Source: JAVBQO01 sp031548885
GTDB lineage: Bacteria; Patescibacteriota; Saccharimonadia; Saccharimonadales; Saccharimonadaceae
Reading direction: 5' to 3'
Length of the DNA: 64,000 nt
NCBI GenBank assembly: GCA_031548885.1
Contig: JAVBQO010000006.1
Location: 1-64,000 of the forward strand
The stretch's first letter is position 1. Every line of letters starts with the position of its first letter. The notes under the pieces were generated by a model. The model worked only from the letters and a program-made list of their open reading frames with translations. It made no database searches and was not told where the DNA came from. Of the stretch, positions 24,097 to 32,419 are shown one piece after another. A program made the translations under genes and the position numbers.

Positions 24097-24123
24097 TGGA
24101 TCCTGAATCAAGTTCAGGATGAC
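24097..24123 (-). repeat. 27-bp palindromic repeat, copy 4
   Basis: Begins TGGATCCTGAATCAAG and ends TCAGGATGAC. It is inverted relative to copy 3 and 18 bases upstream of the groEL ATG. Confidence 0.85.
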
Positions 24124-24140
24124 AATTACAAGGAGATTAT

Positions 24141-25775
24141 ATGGCAAAAAAAGTATTCTACGACGACGACGCACGCGCCCGCGTTTTGGGCGGCGCGAAA
24201 GCACTATACGACGCAGTCAAAGTCACGATGGGCCCGAAAGGCCGCAACGTCGTAATTGGCAAAAGCTACGGCGGCCCGAGCGTCACACACGACGGCGTAA
24301 CAGTGGCAGAGGCGATGGATTTGCCCGACACTGACGATGAAACACTCGGTTACAAAGTCGGCGCGGAATTGATTAAACAAGCAGCCAGCAAAATGAACAA
24401 AGCCGCCGGTGACGGCACCACGACCGTCACGGTTTTGACCTACGAAATTTTGGCGGAAGCCAACAAATTGATCGCGGCCGGCCACAATCCGATGGAACTG
24501 CGTAAAGGCGTCGAGGCGGCGGGCGATGTGGTCGTGAAAGAGCTTGCGAAAATCGCCGAACCGATTGCGAACAACAAAACGCGTTTGGCTGAAATCGCCA
24601 CGATCAGCGCCGGCGACGAGAACATCGGCAAATTGGTCGCCGAAAACATTGCGAAAGTCGGCCGCGACGGAATTTTGACCGTCGAAGAAGGCCAAGGTTT
24701 GGAAATGGAATCCGAAGTCGTCGAAGGCTTCACGTTCGACCGCGGCTACGTTTCGCCGTACATGGTAACAGATACGAATCGCATGGAAGCGGCCTACGAC
24801 AAACCGGCGATCGTCATCACGGATCGCAAAGTTTCGAGCGTGCAGGAATTCCTGCCGATGTTGGAAAAGTTGGCGCAGGCCGGCAAAAAAGACGTTGTTT
24901 TGATCGCGGACGAAGTTGATGGCGAAGCGCTGGGCGTGCTGATCTTGAACAAATTGAAGGGCGTATTTAACACCATCGCGGTGAAAGCGCCGTCGTTCGG
25001 CGACCGCCGCAAGGATGTTTTGGCCGACATCGCTGTTTTGACCGGCGCTACCGTCGTGACCGAAGACCAAGGCTTGTCGTTCGAAAACGTCGGTTTGGAA
25101 GTCGTCGGGTCGGCGCGCAAAGTCATCGTGACGAAAGACGAAACGACGATTATCGAAGGCGCAGGGAACGCGAAAGAAGTTAAAAACCGCATTTCGCAAA
25201 TCCGCACGCAATCGGAAAACGCTTCGTCGGAATATGACAAGGAGCAGTTGGACAAACGTGCCGCAGCATTGGAAGGCAAAGTCGCCGTCATCAAAGTCGG
25301 CGGCGCGACCGAAACCGAAATCGAAGAAAAGAAATACCGCGTTGACGACGCCGTGGCGGCTGCGAAAGCAGCGCTGTCGGATGGAATTGTGCCGGGCGGC
25401 GGTGTGACTTTGATCAATTTGGCCGCGAAAATCAAATCGAAAGACGCCGGCGCGGAGATTTTGCGAAAAGCTTTGACGAAGCCGTTCAAACAGTTGATGG
25501 AAAACGCCGGATTGAATTCCGAAGCGTTGTTGGCGCAAGTTGAATCGGCCAAAGTTGGTTTGGGAATTAACGTTTCCGGGCCGGAAAAAGGCTTGGTCGA
25601 CGTCAAATCCGTCGGTGTTATCGACCCGGCGGCCGTCACACGCCAAGCGATCCAAAACGCTGTTTCGATCGCCTCGACCGCGATGACGATGGGCGCGTTG
25701 GTTGTCGAAATCCCCGAGGAAAAGGCTGCGGCACCGGACATGGGCGCGATGGGCGGTGGCATGGGGATGATGTAG
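24141..25775 (+). CDS. groEL: Chaperonin GroEL
   Basis: 544 aa, the double-ring folding chamber subunit. Landmarks are 'VTMGPKGRNVV' and 'GDGTTTVTVLTYEI' (ATP site), 'AGDENIGKLVAENIAKVG', 'ALSDGIVPGGGVTLI' and the Gly-Met-rich C-terminal tail ending GGMGMM. Length is standard. It has an SD (AAGGAG) seven bases before ATG. The 99-base gap to groES contains the facing 27-bp repeats. A UUCG-capped hairpin at 25805 follows. Confidence 0.98.
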   Translation: MAKKVFYDDDARARVLGGAKALYDAVKVTMGPKGRNVVIGKSYGGPSVTHDGVTVAEAMDLPDTDDETLGYKVGAELIKQAASKMNKAAGDGTTTVTVLTYEILAEANKLIAAGHNPMELRKGVEAAGDVVVKELAKIAEPIANNKTRLAEIATISAGDENIGKLVAENIAKVGRDGILTVEEGQGLEMESEVVEGFTFDRGYVSPYMVTDTNRMEAAYDKPAIVITDRKVSSVQEFLPMLEKLAQAGKKDVVLIADEVDGEALGVLILNKLKGVFNTIAVKAPSFGDRRKDVLADIAVLTGATVVTEDQGLSFENVGLEVVGSARKVIVTKDETTIIEGAGNAKEVKNRISQIRTQSENASSEYDKEQLDKRAAALEGKVAVIKVGGATETEIEEKKYRVDDAVAAAKAALSDGIVPGGGVTLINLAAKIKSKDAGAEILRKALTKPFKQLMENAGLNSEALLAQVESAKVGLGINVSGPEKGLVDVKSVGVIDPAAVTRQAIQNAVSIASTAMTMGALVVEIPEEKAAAPDMGAMGGGMGMM

Positions 25776-25804
25776 AAATCTTTGCGAAAACTTTTGTAAA
25801 ACTG

Positions 25805-25829
25805 ATGCTCCGCTTCGGCGGAGTATTTG
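25805..25829 (+). terminator. Terminator after groEL
   Basis: CTCCGC-TTCG-GCGGAG, a six-base stem with a UUCG tetraloop, followed by TATTTGG; it begins 29 bases after the groEL stop. Confidence 0.65.
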
Positions 25830-25846
25830 GTTGCCTTGCGGTGGAC

Positions 25847-25875
25847 TTGTGAAGCCACGGTAACTTTGCTATGAT
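25847..25875 (+). promoter_or_regulatory. Promoter of secreted protein gene
   Basis: TTGTGA (25847-25852), a 17-base spacer, TATGAT (25870-25875). A leader of ~17 nt with a GCGAGG SD precedes the ATG at 25899. Confidence 0.6.
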
Positions 25876-25898
25876 GTCGGCACTAAGGCGAGGTAGTT

Positions 25899-26654
25899 AT
25901 GAGGAAAATCAGGCAAAAAATTTCTGGTAGTATAAGTGTATTAGTCGTGGCCGTGGCTGCATTTGGAGTGGTGGTGGCGAGTCCGTTGGCAAGTTTTGCT
26001 TTGCCAGCTGGAACTGCACCATTGCCAGTTGACCAAAGTTATTGTACGGGTCGTGGAACCGCGGCGTACTTTAATGACGCATCATCTGAGCTCGAAACAG
26101 GATCGAAAATCCACATAACATGCTACACAAATATGATGTTCGGGTTGGGATCGGGTGATTTTCATAACGCGGGAGCGATTGATTTTGCGAATGTCAATGA
26201 TTTGGGCACTGGCGAATATACGATATTGGCGATAACTTCAGTAAATTATTTCACGTACAATGGTAGCACGGTTAGTATGAAGGTGAAGACAAGTAAAGCC
26301 GACATATATGGACCACGATTTGCAGTTATTGATGGCCAAGACTTGATTGCAGTTGATGGCATGGTAACTCGAGGCCTAGCTGGCGACAATGGGGGTAGCA
26401 CGCTGATATCTGTTGCTGTTGATCCGACGTGGAATGGTACATCGACGCTGCTGGTTTATGCGGCAGCGGGCAGTGACTCAGAAGCTTTTGCCATGAATGA
26501 AATCGAAACGCCGCGTGGTCGCGCCCATTTGGTATTCAAGGATGACGGCACGTATTCGTACTGGTATCTGGAATTAGCTGACACGACGCCATCGAACACG
26601 CCCGTAGCGACGTCTCCAGCTTTGCTTCAGGCGCCCGCGACTGGTCGACTGTAG
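25899..26654 (+). CDS. Secreted protein with C-terminal PATG, unknown
   Basis: 251 aa. Residues 1-36 form a signal peptide (RKIRQK, then a hydrophobic stretch, cleavage near SFALP). The mature part is polar and Thr/Ser/Gly-rich, apparently beta-rich, with two Cys early on (YCTGRG, ITCYTN) that could bridge. It ends LLQAPATGRL, a PATG four residues from the end like the protein at 1122-2225, without a membrane helix. Codon use is mixed and the GCGAAA word is absent, so it may be acquired. A sortase-like processing role for the motif is only a guess. Confidence 0.65.
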   Translation: MRKIRQKISGSISVLVVAVAAFGVVVASPLASFALPAGTAPLPVDQSYCTGRGTAAYFNDASSELETGSKIHITCYTNMMFGLGSGDFHNAGAIDFANVNDLGTGEYTILAITSVNYFTYNGSTVSMKVKTSKADIYGPRFAVIDGQDLIAVDGMVTRGLAGDNGGSTLISVAVDPTWNGTSTLLVYAAAGSDSEAFAMNEIETPRGRAHLVFKDDGTYSYWYLELADTTPSNTPVATSPALLQAPATGRL

Positions 26655-26683
26655 ATTCTAGCTAACGAAAATCGTGAAATCAA

Positions 26684-26713
26684 AAAACTCCCGATACAAA
26701 TCGGGAGTTTTCA
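26684..26713. terminator. Bidirectional terminator
   Basis: AAACTCCCGAT-ACAA-ATCGGGAGTTT with an A-run before and TTTTC after. It ends both the secreted-protein gene (plus) and the Pro-rich gene (minus). Confidence 0.85.
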
Positions 26714-26724
26714 TTTTGCGAAAA

Positions 26725-27264
26725 TTATGCCTGTGGATTGCCGAAAAAATCGATTTCCTTGATGATGTCCAGTAGCGCCTGTGCGCGTTTGGCTTCGTCG
26801 GTTATGTTTTTCGCGGCTTCGTGGGCGGGTTTGAGCAGCGACTGGTCGTCGGTAGAACGAATGATCAGCAGCAGCGTGTCGAATTTTTCGTCGGCCGGCA
26901 GGTCGAGTTTGTTGACCAGCGGACGCAGTTCCGCCAGCGCGTCTTTTTTGATTGCGTCCAGATCGGGCGACGTACCAGCTGGCGATTTCGGGGAGTGAGC
27001 CGGTGCGCCAATATTCGGGACGCCAGGCGTTGGCGGCGCGACCGGTGTCGGTGCGCCGGGCATTGGCGGTGTCATGGGCGTTGGAACGGCGCTGGGCGCA
27101 GGCGGTGTTGATTCGAATTGCATCGGGCTAGGTTTCGCTGCGGCTGGAGTTGGCATACCGGGCGTCGGTGGCGTCGCAGTAGCAGGTGCACCGTTATTCA
27201 ACCCCGCGAGCATATTCGCAAGTTCTTGATCATCTGTTGCCGGCGCATTAACGCTATCTGCCAT
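26725..27264 (-). CDS. Pro-rich protein with C-terminal helical domain
   Basis: 179 aa. Residues ~25-105 are low-complexity Pro/Ala/Thr/Met (repeats of the PTPG and PPMPG type) and probably disordered. Residues ~108-175 form a compact helical domain ('LDAIKKDALAELRPLVNKLDLPADEKFDTLLLIIRSTDD', 'AQALLDIIKEIDFFG'). No signal peptide or membrane helix. An SD (GGGGTGG) precedes the ATG. The helical part looks like an interaction domain tethered by a flexible arm; no family recognised. Confidence 0.6.
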   Translation of the reverse strand: MADSVNAPATDDQELANMLAGLNNGAPATATPPTPGMPTPAAAKPSPMQFESTPPAPSAVPTPMTPPMPGAPTPVAPPTPGVPNIGAPAHSPKSPAGTSPDLDAIKKDALAELRPLVNKLDLPADEKFDTLLLIIRSTDDQSLLKPAHEAAKNITDEAKRAQALLDIIKEIDFFGNPQA

Positions 27265-27337
27265 AGTCCCACCCCTGATTAGTTACAAATTCTTGTCAAT
27301 ATTGTATCATAGACATGAGCACTACGAAAGGGGAAAT

Positions 27338-28375
27338 ATGGAAATTTTAGACGACACAAATGTAATCGGGCAACGCGACCCGCAGGATTCATTGGGCGTC
27401 ATCGCCGCTGCGCCGGAACAATTGGTTTGGCAAGCAAAGCTAGAAAACGCGCCGGATGACGATTTCATCCCTGCGAAAATCGTTTTGGCGGGCATGGGCG
27501 GTTCGGCGCTGGGCGGTTTGATCGCGAAAAGTTGGTTGGATTTGGCGATCCCGTTCGAAATCGTGCGTGACTACGATTTGCCGCGTTATGTCGACGCCGA
27601 CACGCTGGTAATCTGCGTCAGCGTCAGCGGCAACACAGAGGAAACTTTGGCTGCACTGGACGCGGCAAAAACGCGCCAGGCGAAAATCGCCGTCATGGCG
27701 ATGGGCGGGAAATTGCTGGAATTGGCGCGTGAGCAAAACTTGCCGTATATTCAATTGCCGAGTTTGTCGCAGCCGCGTTACGGTGTGTTGGCGCACCTGC
27801 GGGCGATCACGAAAATTCTGGAAAAATACGGCGTGGCGAACGGATCGTACGACGAAATCGCGACGTATCATGGTATTGCGAAAAACTACACAAAGCAGTT
27901 TTTGCCGCAAACTGAAACTTTGCAAAATCCTGCGAAGCAATTGGCGATTGATTGCGTCGGCAAAACACCGATTGTTTATGCCAGCACGCAGTTCGCGCCG
28001 GTAGCGTACAAATGGAAAATTTCGTTTAACGAAAACGCGAAAAACACGGCGTTTTGGAATGCGTTTCCGGAATTCAATCACAACGAATTCATCGGCTGGG
28101 CGTCGCATCCGATCGAAAAGCCGTTCGCGACCATTGATTTGCGGTCGAACTTCGACAATCCGCGGATCCAAAAACGGTTCGAGTTGTCCGATCGATTGCT
28201 GTCGGGTTTGCGGCCGGCTGCGAAAACTGTCAATTTGCACGGCGAAACGGTGCTGTGTCAGATGATCTGTGGCACAATTATGGCTGATTTCGCGTCGATT
28301 TATTTGGCGATTTTGAACAATGTCAATCCGACGCCGGTTGATTTGGTCGAGAAATTGAAAGTTGAGCTGAGTTAA
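27338..28375 (+). CDS. Bifunctional phosphoglucose/phosphomannose isomerase
   Basis: 345 aa. It interconverts glucose-6-P or mannose-6-P with fructose-6-P. The SIS domain is seen as 'IVLAGMGGSALGG' and 'VICVSVSGNTEETLAAL'. The C-terminal PGI/PMI domain has 'FNHNEFIGW' and a closing 'LNNVNPTPVDLVEKLK' typical of the archaeal/CPR-type enzyme. The start is ATG 27338 with SD AAAGGGG; the frame upstream overlaps the promoter (TATCAT 27305-27310). The 3' end overlaps the convergent lipid-kinase gene by 53 bases. Confidence 0.88.
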   Translation: MEILDDTNVIGQRDPQDSLGVIAAAPEQLVWQAKLENAPDDDFIPAKIVLAGMGGSALGGLIAKSWLDLAIPFEIVRDYDLPRYVDADTLVICVSVSGNTEETLAALDAAKTRQAKIAVMAMGGKLLELAREQNLPYIQLPSLSQPRYGVLAHLRAITKILEKYGVANGSYDEIATYHGIAKNYTKQFLPQTETLQNPAKQLAIDCVGKTPIVYASTQFAPVAYKWKISFNENAKNTAFWNAFPEFNHNEFIGWASHPIEKPFATIDLRSNFDNPRIQKRFELSDRLLSGLRPAAKTVNLHGETVLCQMICGTIMADFASIYLAILNNVNPTPVDLVEKLKVELS

Positions 28376-29315
28376 CTTTCGCAAGATTTGGTGCGAAAAC
28401 GCGCAATCCACGCGACGATTTTCGGACGCGTAATTTGTCGGTTGTGACCGTCAGCATTTCGCCGTCAATTGATAGCAGGATTTTTTCCGATTGCGAAAAC
28501 GCGAACGTTTCGCCAGCGGTAGAAACGCACGGCAAGCCGCGCAGCGCCCAGCTAGCGATCAGCGTGGCGTCGTTTGAGGTGCCGACGATGCGCGTGCTGA
28601 TCGTCATGAATTCGTCGGTTGCGACGTGGGCGGAAACGGTGCGAATGCCGTGAATTCGTGGGTAGAAAACTTTCGCGACGCGGCCGTTTGACAGGCAGAT
28701 GACGTTGTCGTTCGATGGATCGCTATTGTGTTCGTGATACGGAAAAAGTTCGTCGACGCGGCCTTTGACTTCGCGCAGATATTTGATGGTTTCGCTGATG
28801 CCGGCGGCGACGGATTGCGAGGCGATGTTGCGGCTGCGGCGACTTTGTTGGTCAAATAATGCGGCGGTTTCGGCGGCGGCGCCCAGCACGACATGCTGCA
28901 GCGCGAACCGCACGTGTTTGCGCCCCGCGAAAATTTCTAATGGGAAAACTTTGGCAGTTTCAGATGACAGTAAACGAATCGGATTGATTGTTCGGCCGCT
29001 GATAGCGCGTGCCGCGTCGTTGCCGCGGCCGAGGCCGATGATGCCGAATGTGACGTCGCGGCGTGATTTCAGGCAGCCGTTTAGAATGGCGGAAACTGTG
29101 CCGTCGCCGCCGGCCGCGAAAACTTTGTCGCCGTCATGGAGGTTTTTCGCAACAAATTGAACGGTTTTTTCGAATGGCTGCGTGATGGCGATTTCGATGA
29201 TTTTGGTGTCGGGATTTTTGCGGCTGAACTTGACCAATGGTTGATGAACGGCGGACAGGTATTTGGCGTGCGTCGAACTTTTCGGGTTGTGATAGACGAC
29301 GATTCGCGGTTTCAT
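28323..29315 (-). CDS. Diacylglycerol-kinase-type lipid kinase
   Basis: 330 aa. It phosphorylates diacylglycerol or related lipids with ATP. It begins RIVVYHNPKS, with the nucleotide motif 'AAGGDGTVSAILNG' (~residue 70), 'FGIIGLGRGNDAARAI', and a C-terminal beta domain 'FSQSEKILLSIDGEML' as in the YegS/DgkB fold. The -10 TATAAT on the minus strand (29327-29322) lies exactly six bases before the ATG and forms the last two sense codons (Tyr-Asn) of the upstream permease. The tail-to-tail overlap with the isomerase gene is 53 bases. Confidence 0.85.
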   Translation of the reverse strand: MKPRIVVYHNPKSSTHAKYLSAVHQPLVKFSRKNPDTKIIEIAITQPFEKTVQFVAKNLHDGDKVFAAGGDGTVSAILNGCLKSRRDVTFGIIGLGRGNDAARAISGRTINPIRLLSSETAKVFPLEIFAGRKHVRFALQHVVLGAAAETAALFDQQSRRSRNIASQSVAAGISETIKYLREVKGRVDELFPYHEHNSDPSNDNVICLSNGRVAKVFYPRIHGIRTVSAHVATDEFMTISTRIVGTSNDATLIASWALRGLPCVSTAGETFAFSQSEKILLSIDGEMLTVTTDKLRVRKSSRGLRVFAPNLAKVNSAQLSISRPNQPASD

Positions 29316-29318
29316 GAA

Positions 29319-30539
29319 CTAATTATACTGCCTCAGCGCCACGATCGGGTCCTGTCGCGCGGCACGCCATGCCGGCCAAATGCCGAAAATGATGCCGACG
29401 ATCAGCGGAATGCCGAGCGAAATCAACAAAACTTTCCAGTCAAAAATCAGCGGCAGCGAAAATTGCAGGTCAATTAAATACGCCGCGCCGTAGGCCAGCA
29501 ACACGCCGATAACGCCGCCGACAATCGTCATGATCAATGCTTCGAGCAAAAACTGCTGCAATATTTTGGCCTTGGTGGCGCCGACGGCTTTTCGGATGCC
29601 GATTTCGCGTGTGCGTTCGGTGACGGAAACCAGCATGATATTCATGATGCCGATGCCGCCCACCAGTAGCGAAATGCCGGCGAAAATCGCTGCGGCCGTC
29701 GTGATGGTGTCGACCCACGTGGTGGTAACTTTCGCGGCGTCGGACGCGACGGTAACGGTGTATTCGGATTTGTCGATATGGTTTTTCGCGATGTTATCGT
29801 TGATTTTTGCCGCAGTTTTGTCCAAGTCCGCCGCATCATCCGAACGCGTCAAAATCTGCGCCAACTGCAGTTGTCCGCCGACGAATTTGCGGCCGTTGGT
29901 CAAGGAAATAATGGCGGCTTTGTCTAGATCGGCACCGGCCAAACTGATCGGCTGGTCGATTTCGCGCAGGATGCCGACGACGATGAATTTCTGACCTTTG
30001 ACGACGATTTCTTGACCTTGTGCTTGGTTGGTGCCGAGTAGCGCTGAGGCTAATTTTTGCCCCAAAATTACCCAATTGCGTTTTTCGTCGTCGTTACCGA
30101 AAAATTCACCCGATGCTAGTTGCAGATTGAGCGTCGCTGGCAAATTTTCGTTGGTTGCAACAACCGTGATATCGTCGTAGGAATTTGGCCCACTGCTGAC
30201 GGTGCCGCCCAAAAACATCATCGGTGTCGTCTGCGTCGCGCTGGGCGTTTTGTTGATCGCGGAAACATCGGTGTTGTTCAGCGTCGTAGTATGCGGCATG
30301 CGAAATGGGCTGAACGCTTCCATGCCGGTGGTGCTGTTCATGTTGGATTGCACCAGAATAATATTGTTGTCAAGCGCGGCGACTTGGCGCGAAACGCTTT
30401 GGCGTAGTCCGGTGCCGACCAGCAAAACCACTGTGATTGTAAAAACGCCGATGACCACGCCCAAAATTGTTAGCATGGTGCGCGTGCGGTGGGCTTTCAA
30501 ACTGGCCGACGCCAGGCGGTAGGTGGTAAGAAATTTCAT
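29319..30539 (-). CDS. MacB/FtsX-type ABC permease
   Basis: 406 aa. Membrane helix at ~20-45, then a long extracytoplasmic MacB-type domain (~50-280), then three helices at the C-terminus ('IFAGISLLVGGIGIMNIMLVSV', 'ALIMTIVGGVIGVLLAYGAAY', 'VLLISLGIPLIVGIIFGIWPAWRAA'). The 'TERTREIGIRKAVGATK' loop is diagnostic for the FtsX/MacB group, which move lipoproteins, peptides or toxins out of the membrane. I start at 30539, where ATG overlaps the ATPase stop (ATGA). Confidence 0.92.
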   Translation of the reverse strand: MKFLTTYRLASASLKAHRTRTMLTILGVVIGVFTITVVLLVGTGLRQSVSRQVAALDNNIILVQSNMNSTTGMEAFSPFRMPHTTTLNNTDVSAINKTPSATQTTPMMFLGGTVSSGPNSYDDITVVATNENLPATLNLQLASGEFFGNDDEKRNWVILGQKLASALLGTNQAQGQEIVVKGQKFIVVGILREIDQPISLAGADLDKAAIISLTNGRKFVGGQLQLAQILTRSDDAADLDKTAAKINDNIAKNHIDKSEYTVTVASDAAKVTTTWVDTITTAAAIFAGISLLVGGIGIMNIMLVSVTERTREIGIRKAVGATKAKILQQFLLEALIMTIVGGVIGVLLAYGAAYLIDLQFSLPLIFDWKVLLISLGIPLIVGIIFGIWPAWRAARQDPIVALRQYN

Positions 30540-31333
30540 TTGCGTCGCCAACCTTTACGTTTTTTCTGTTTTTTCGCGCGGTCTTTTTTGCGTTCGGATA
30601 CGAATTTTTCGGTGGCTTTGTAAGCTTTTGTCATCGTCAATTCTGTGTCGCGGGCAATTCGGCCGTCGCGCATATGGATGACGCGGCTAGCGTAGGCCAG
30701 CAGTTCCGGATTGTGCGTCACCATGATGATTGTGTTGCCTTTGCGGTGGATGGCGGTCAGCTCATCCATGATGATTTCCGACGATTTACTATCCAAGTTG
30801 CCGGTCGGTTCGTCCGCCAAAATCATCGACGGTTTGTTGATCAGCGCCCGGGCGATGGCGACGCGTTGCATTTGGCCGCCGGACAGTTGGCTGGGCATGT
30901 AATATTCGCGTTTTTCTAGTTCGAATGTTTTGAGGATTTTCGACGCTTTTTCTAGCTGTCGAAACCGTGCGCCGCGGCCGTAAATTAGTGGTAAGGCGAC
31001 GTTTTCGATGACGGTTAGTTTGGGTAGCAGATTGAAACTTTGAAAAATAAAGCCAACTTGGCGCGAACGGATTTTGGCTTTTTTGGATTCGGAAATTTTG
31101 GCGACGTTGCGGCCGCTTAGATCGTAATCGCCGCCGGTTGGTCGGTCGAGCAGCCCCAGGACGTTTAGTAGCGTAGTTTTGCCGCAGCCACTCGGGCCCA
31201 TGATGGCCACGAATTCGCCTTTTTCGATCGTCAAATCGACACCATCCAGCGCCGCCACACGGGCGTCACCAAAACCGAACTGCTTGCGCAGTTCGCGTAA
31301 AACAATCACTGGTGCGTCATTTGTGGTGGCCAT
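30536..31333 (-). CDS. ABC ATPase, LolD/MacB type
   Basis: 265 aa partner of the permease gene that follows. Walker A GPSGCGKTT (~residue 45), Q-loop 'GFIFQSFNLLPKLTV', signature 'QLSGGQMQRVAIARAL', Walker B 'MILADEPTGNLDS' and H-loop 'MVTHNPEL'. The C-terminus is a strongly basic tail (ERKKDRAKKQKKRKGWRRK). The start at 31333 has TATAAT on the minus strand (31347-31342) eight bases upstream; the TTG two codons earlier has no support. Confidence 0.93.
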   Translation of the reverse strand: MATTNDAPVIVLRELRKQFGFGDARVAALDGVDLTIEKGEFVAIMGPSGCGKTTLLNVLGLLDRPTGGDYDLSGRNVAKISESKKAKIRSRQVGFIFQSFNLLPKLTVIENVALPLIYGRGARFRQLEKASKILKTFELEKREYYMPSQLSGGQMQRVAIARALINKPSMILADEPTGNLDSKSSEIIMDELTAIHRKGNTIIMVTHNPELLAYASRVIHMRDGRIARDTELTMTKAYKATEKFVSERKKDRAKKQKKRKGWRRK

Positions 31334-31477
31334 TTGCAACCATTATAGGATGAAACGAGTCACTTTCGCAAGCATAGCCACGATGTATTTTTCACATGGC
31401 GCACAACATATATGGTGTTGTGGTGCAGAACTTATCAATATATATGTGGTCAGCCGGCCGTGCTAAAATAGAAACGT

Positions 31478-31568
31478 TGGAGAGGTGCAAGAGTGGTTGA
31501 ATTGGCACGCCTGGAACGCGTGTATGGCGGCAACGTCATCCAGGGTTCGAATCCCTGTCTCTCCGCCA
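31478..31568 (+). tRNA. tRNA-Ser (anticodon GGA)
   Basis: A 91-nt class II tRNA. Acceptor GGAGAGG pairs with the 3' TCTCTCC strand (one G-T), the discriminator is G and CCA is encoded. Anticodon loop CTGGAAC (GGA, reading UCU/UCC), long variable arm, T loop TTCGAAT. The -10-like TAAAAT at 31463-31468 lies just upstream. Confidence 0.95.
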
Positions 31569-31738
31569 AGATTTTATTGTGGTAATATATGAAATAAATG
31601 CGCTGCCGTGTGAATGGCACGAGGTGCGGATTCACGATGCAACTCCTGCTGGTAGAGACAAAAAAACCTACCGCGCAGGTTTCGATATGGATCTGCGCCG
31701 AGATCTGTCCGTAATAAATGATAGTTCCAGGAGGCAGC
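31569..31738 (+). other. Spacer with small hairpin, no convincing gene
   Basis: 170 bases. AAACCT/AGGTTT flanks ACCGCGC near 31670-31682. A possible 38-codon frame (31598-31714) with four Cys has no SD or leaderless -10 and is probably chance. The SD of the next gene (AGGAGG) lies at the right end. Confidence 0.4.
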
Positions 31739-32344
31739 GTGGCGAGCGAAATTAAAACCGTATTGTTTGATTGGGGCGGCGTTCTGTCGCCTGGTGGAAC
31801 GCCCGACGAGGCGCTGTCATTAGTTGGGCGCACAGTTGACTTGCCGTTGGATGATTTGCGAAAAATTCTCCACCCGTTGTTTTTTCAATTGAAACGTGGC
31901 CAGATAGATGAAAATATTTTTTGGGCACAGTTTGAGCTAGCGACAGGTGGGTCCGTGCCAAAATCGCGCCGAAATATTTGGCTGAGCGCGAAACATTTGA
32001 CGCCTAGTATGACGTTAATGCGCTATATTGAAAGCTTGCAAAACCGTGGTTATCAAGTCGGCATTTTGTCGAATACTTTTCCCGTTACAGCGGAAATTAT
32101 CCGCTGTAACGGATGGTATGCACCGTTCGATTTTGTAATTTTGTCGTCAGATATCGGGCTAGCGAAACCAGATCGCGAAATCTATGAATATGCACTAGGG
32201 GTTTGCGAAAATCTAGCCGAGAACGTGCTATTCGTCGATGACCAGCAAAGATGTTTGGATCCAGCAGCTAAACTAGGGATGCAAACGGTACGAGCGATTG
32301 ACGAGCAGCAAATCATTAGAGATACAAATGCTTTGTTAGCGTGA
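31739..32344 (+). CDS. HAD-superfamily hydrolase, subfamily IA
   Basis: 201 aa phosphatase of unknown substrate. Motif I is 'VLFDWGGVLSPGG' (FDxxG type with the first catalytic Asp, but the usual second Asp is Gly, as in several HAD-IA members). Motif II is 'GILSNTF', motif III Lys in 'GLAKPDREIYEYAL', and motif IV 'VLFVDDQQRCLDPA'. The start is GTG 31739, six bases after AGGAGG; an in-frame upstream ATA/ATG region lacks an SD. Confidence 0.82.
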   Translation: MASEIKTVLFDWGGVLSPGGTPDEALSLVGRTVDLPLDDLRKILHPLFFQLKRGQIDENIFWAQFELATGGSVPKSRRNIWLSAKHLTPSMTLMRYIESLQNRGYQVGILSNTFPVTAEIIRCNGWYAPFDFVILSSDIGLAKPDREIYEYALGVCENLAENVLFVDDQQRCLDPAAKLGMQTVRAIDEQQIIRDTNALLA

Positions 32345-32419
32345 ACCACCAACCATAGCGCATTTCACATCACTACTAACCCCAAATCTGCGATATAATA
32401 GAATCTCGAAGGGGGAACT

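Noticed and set aside
24204..25858. Long minus-strand ORFs (up to 483 codons) opposite groEL
   Set aside because: They are low-complexity (Arg, Phe, Gln-rich or Ser, Thr-rich) antisense shadows created by the strong codon bias of groEL; no start signals and no family resemblance.
31598..31714. 38-codon Cys-containing small ORF in the spacer after tRNA-Ser(GGA)
   Set aside because: No SD, no leaderless -10 and no homology that I recognise; it is crossed by a hairpin.
31450..31833. 127-codon minus-strand ORF containing RQGFEPWMTLPPYTRSRRAN
   Set aside because: It runs antisense through tRNA-Ser(GGA); this is a well-known type of false ORF over tRNA genes.
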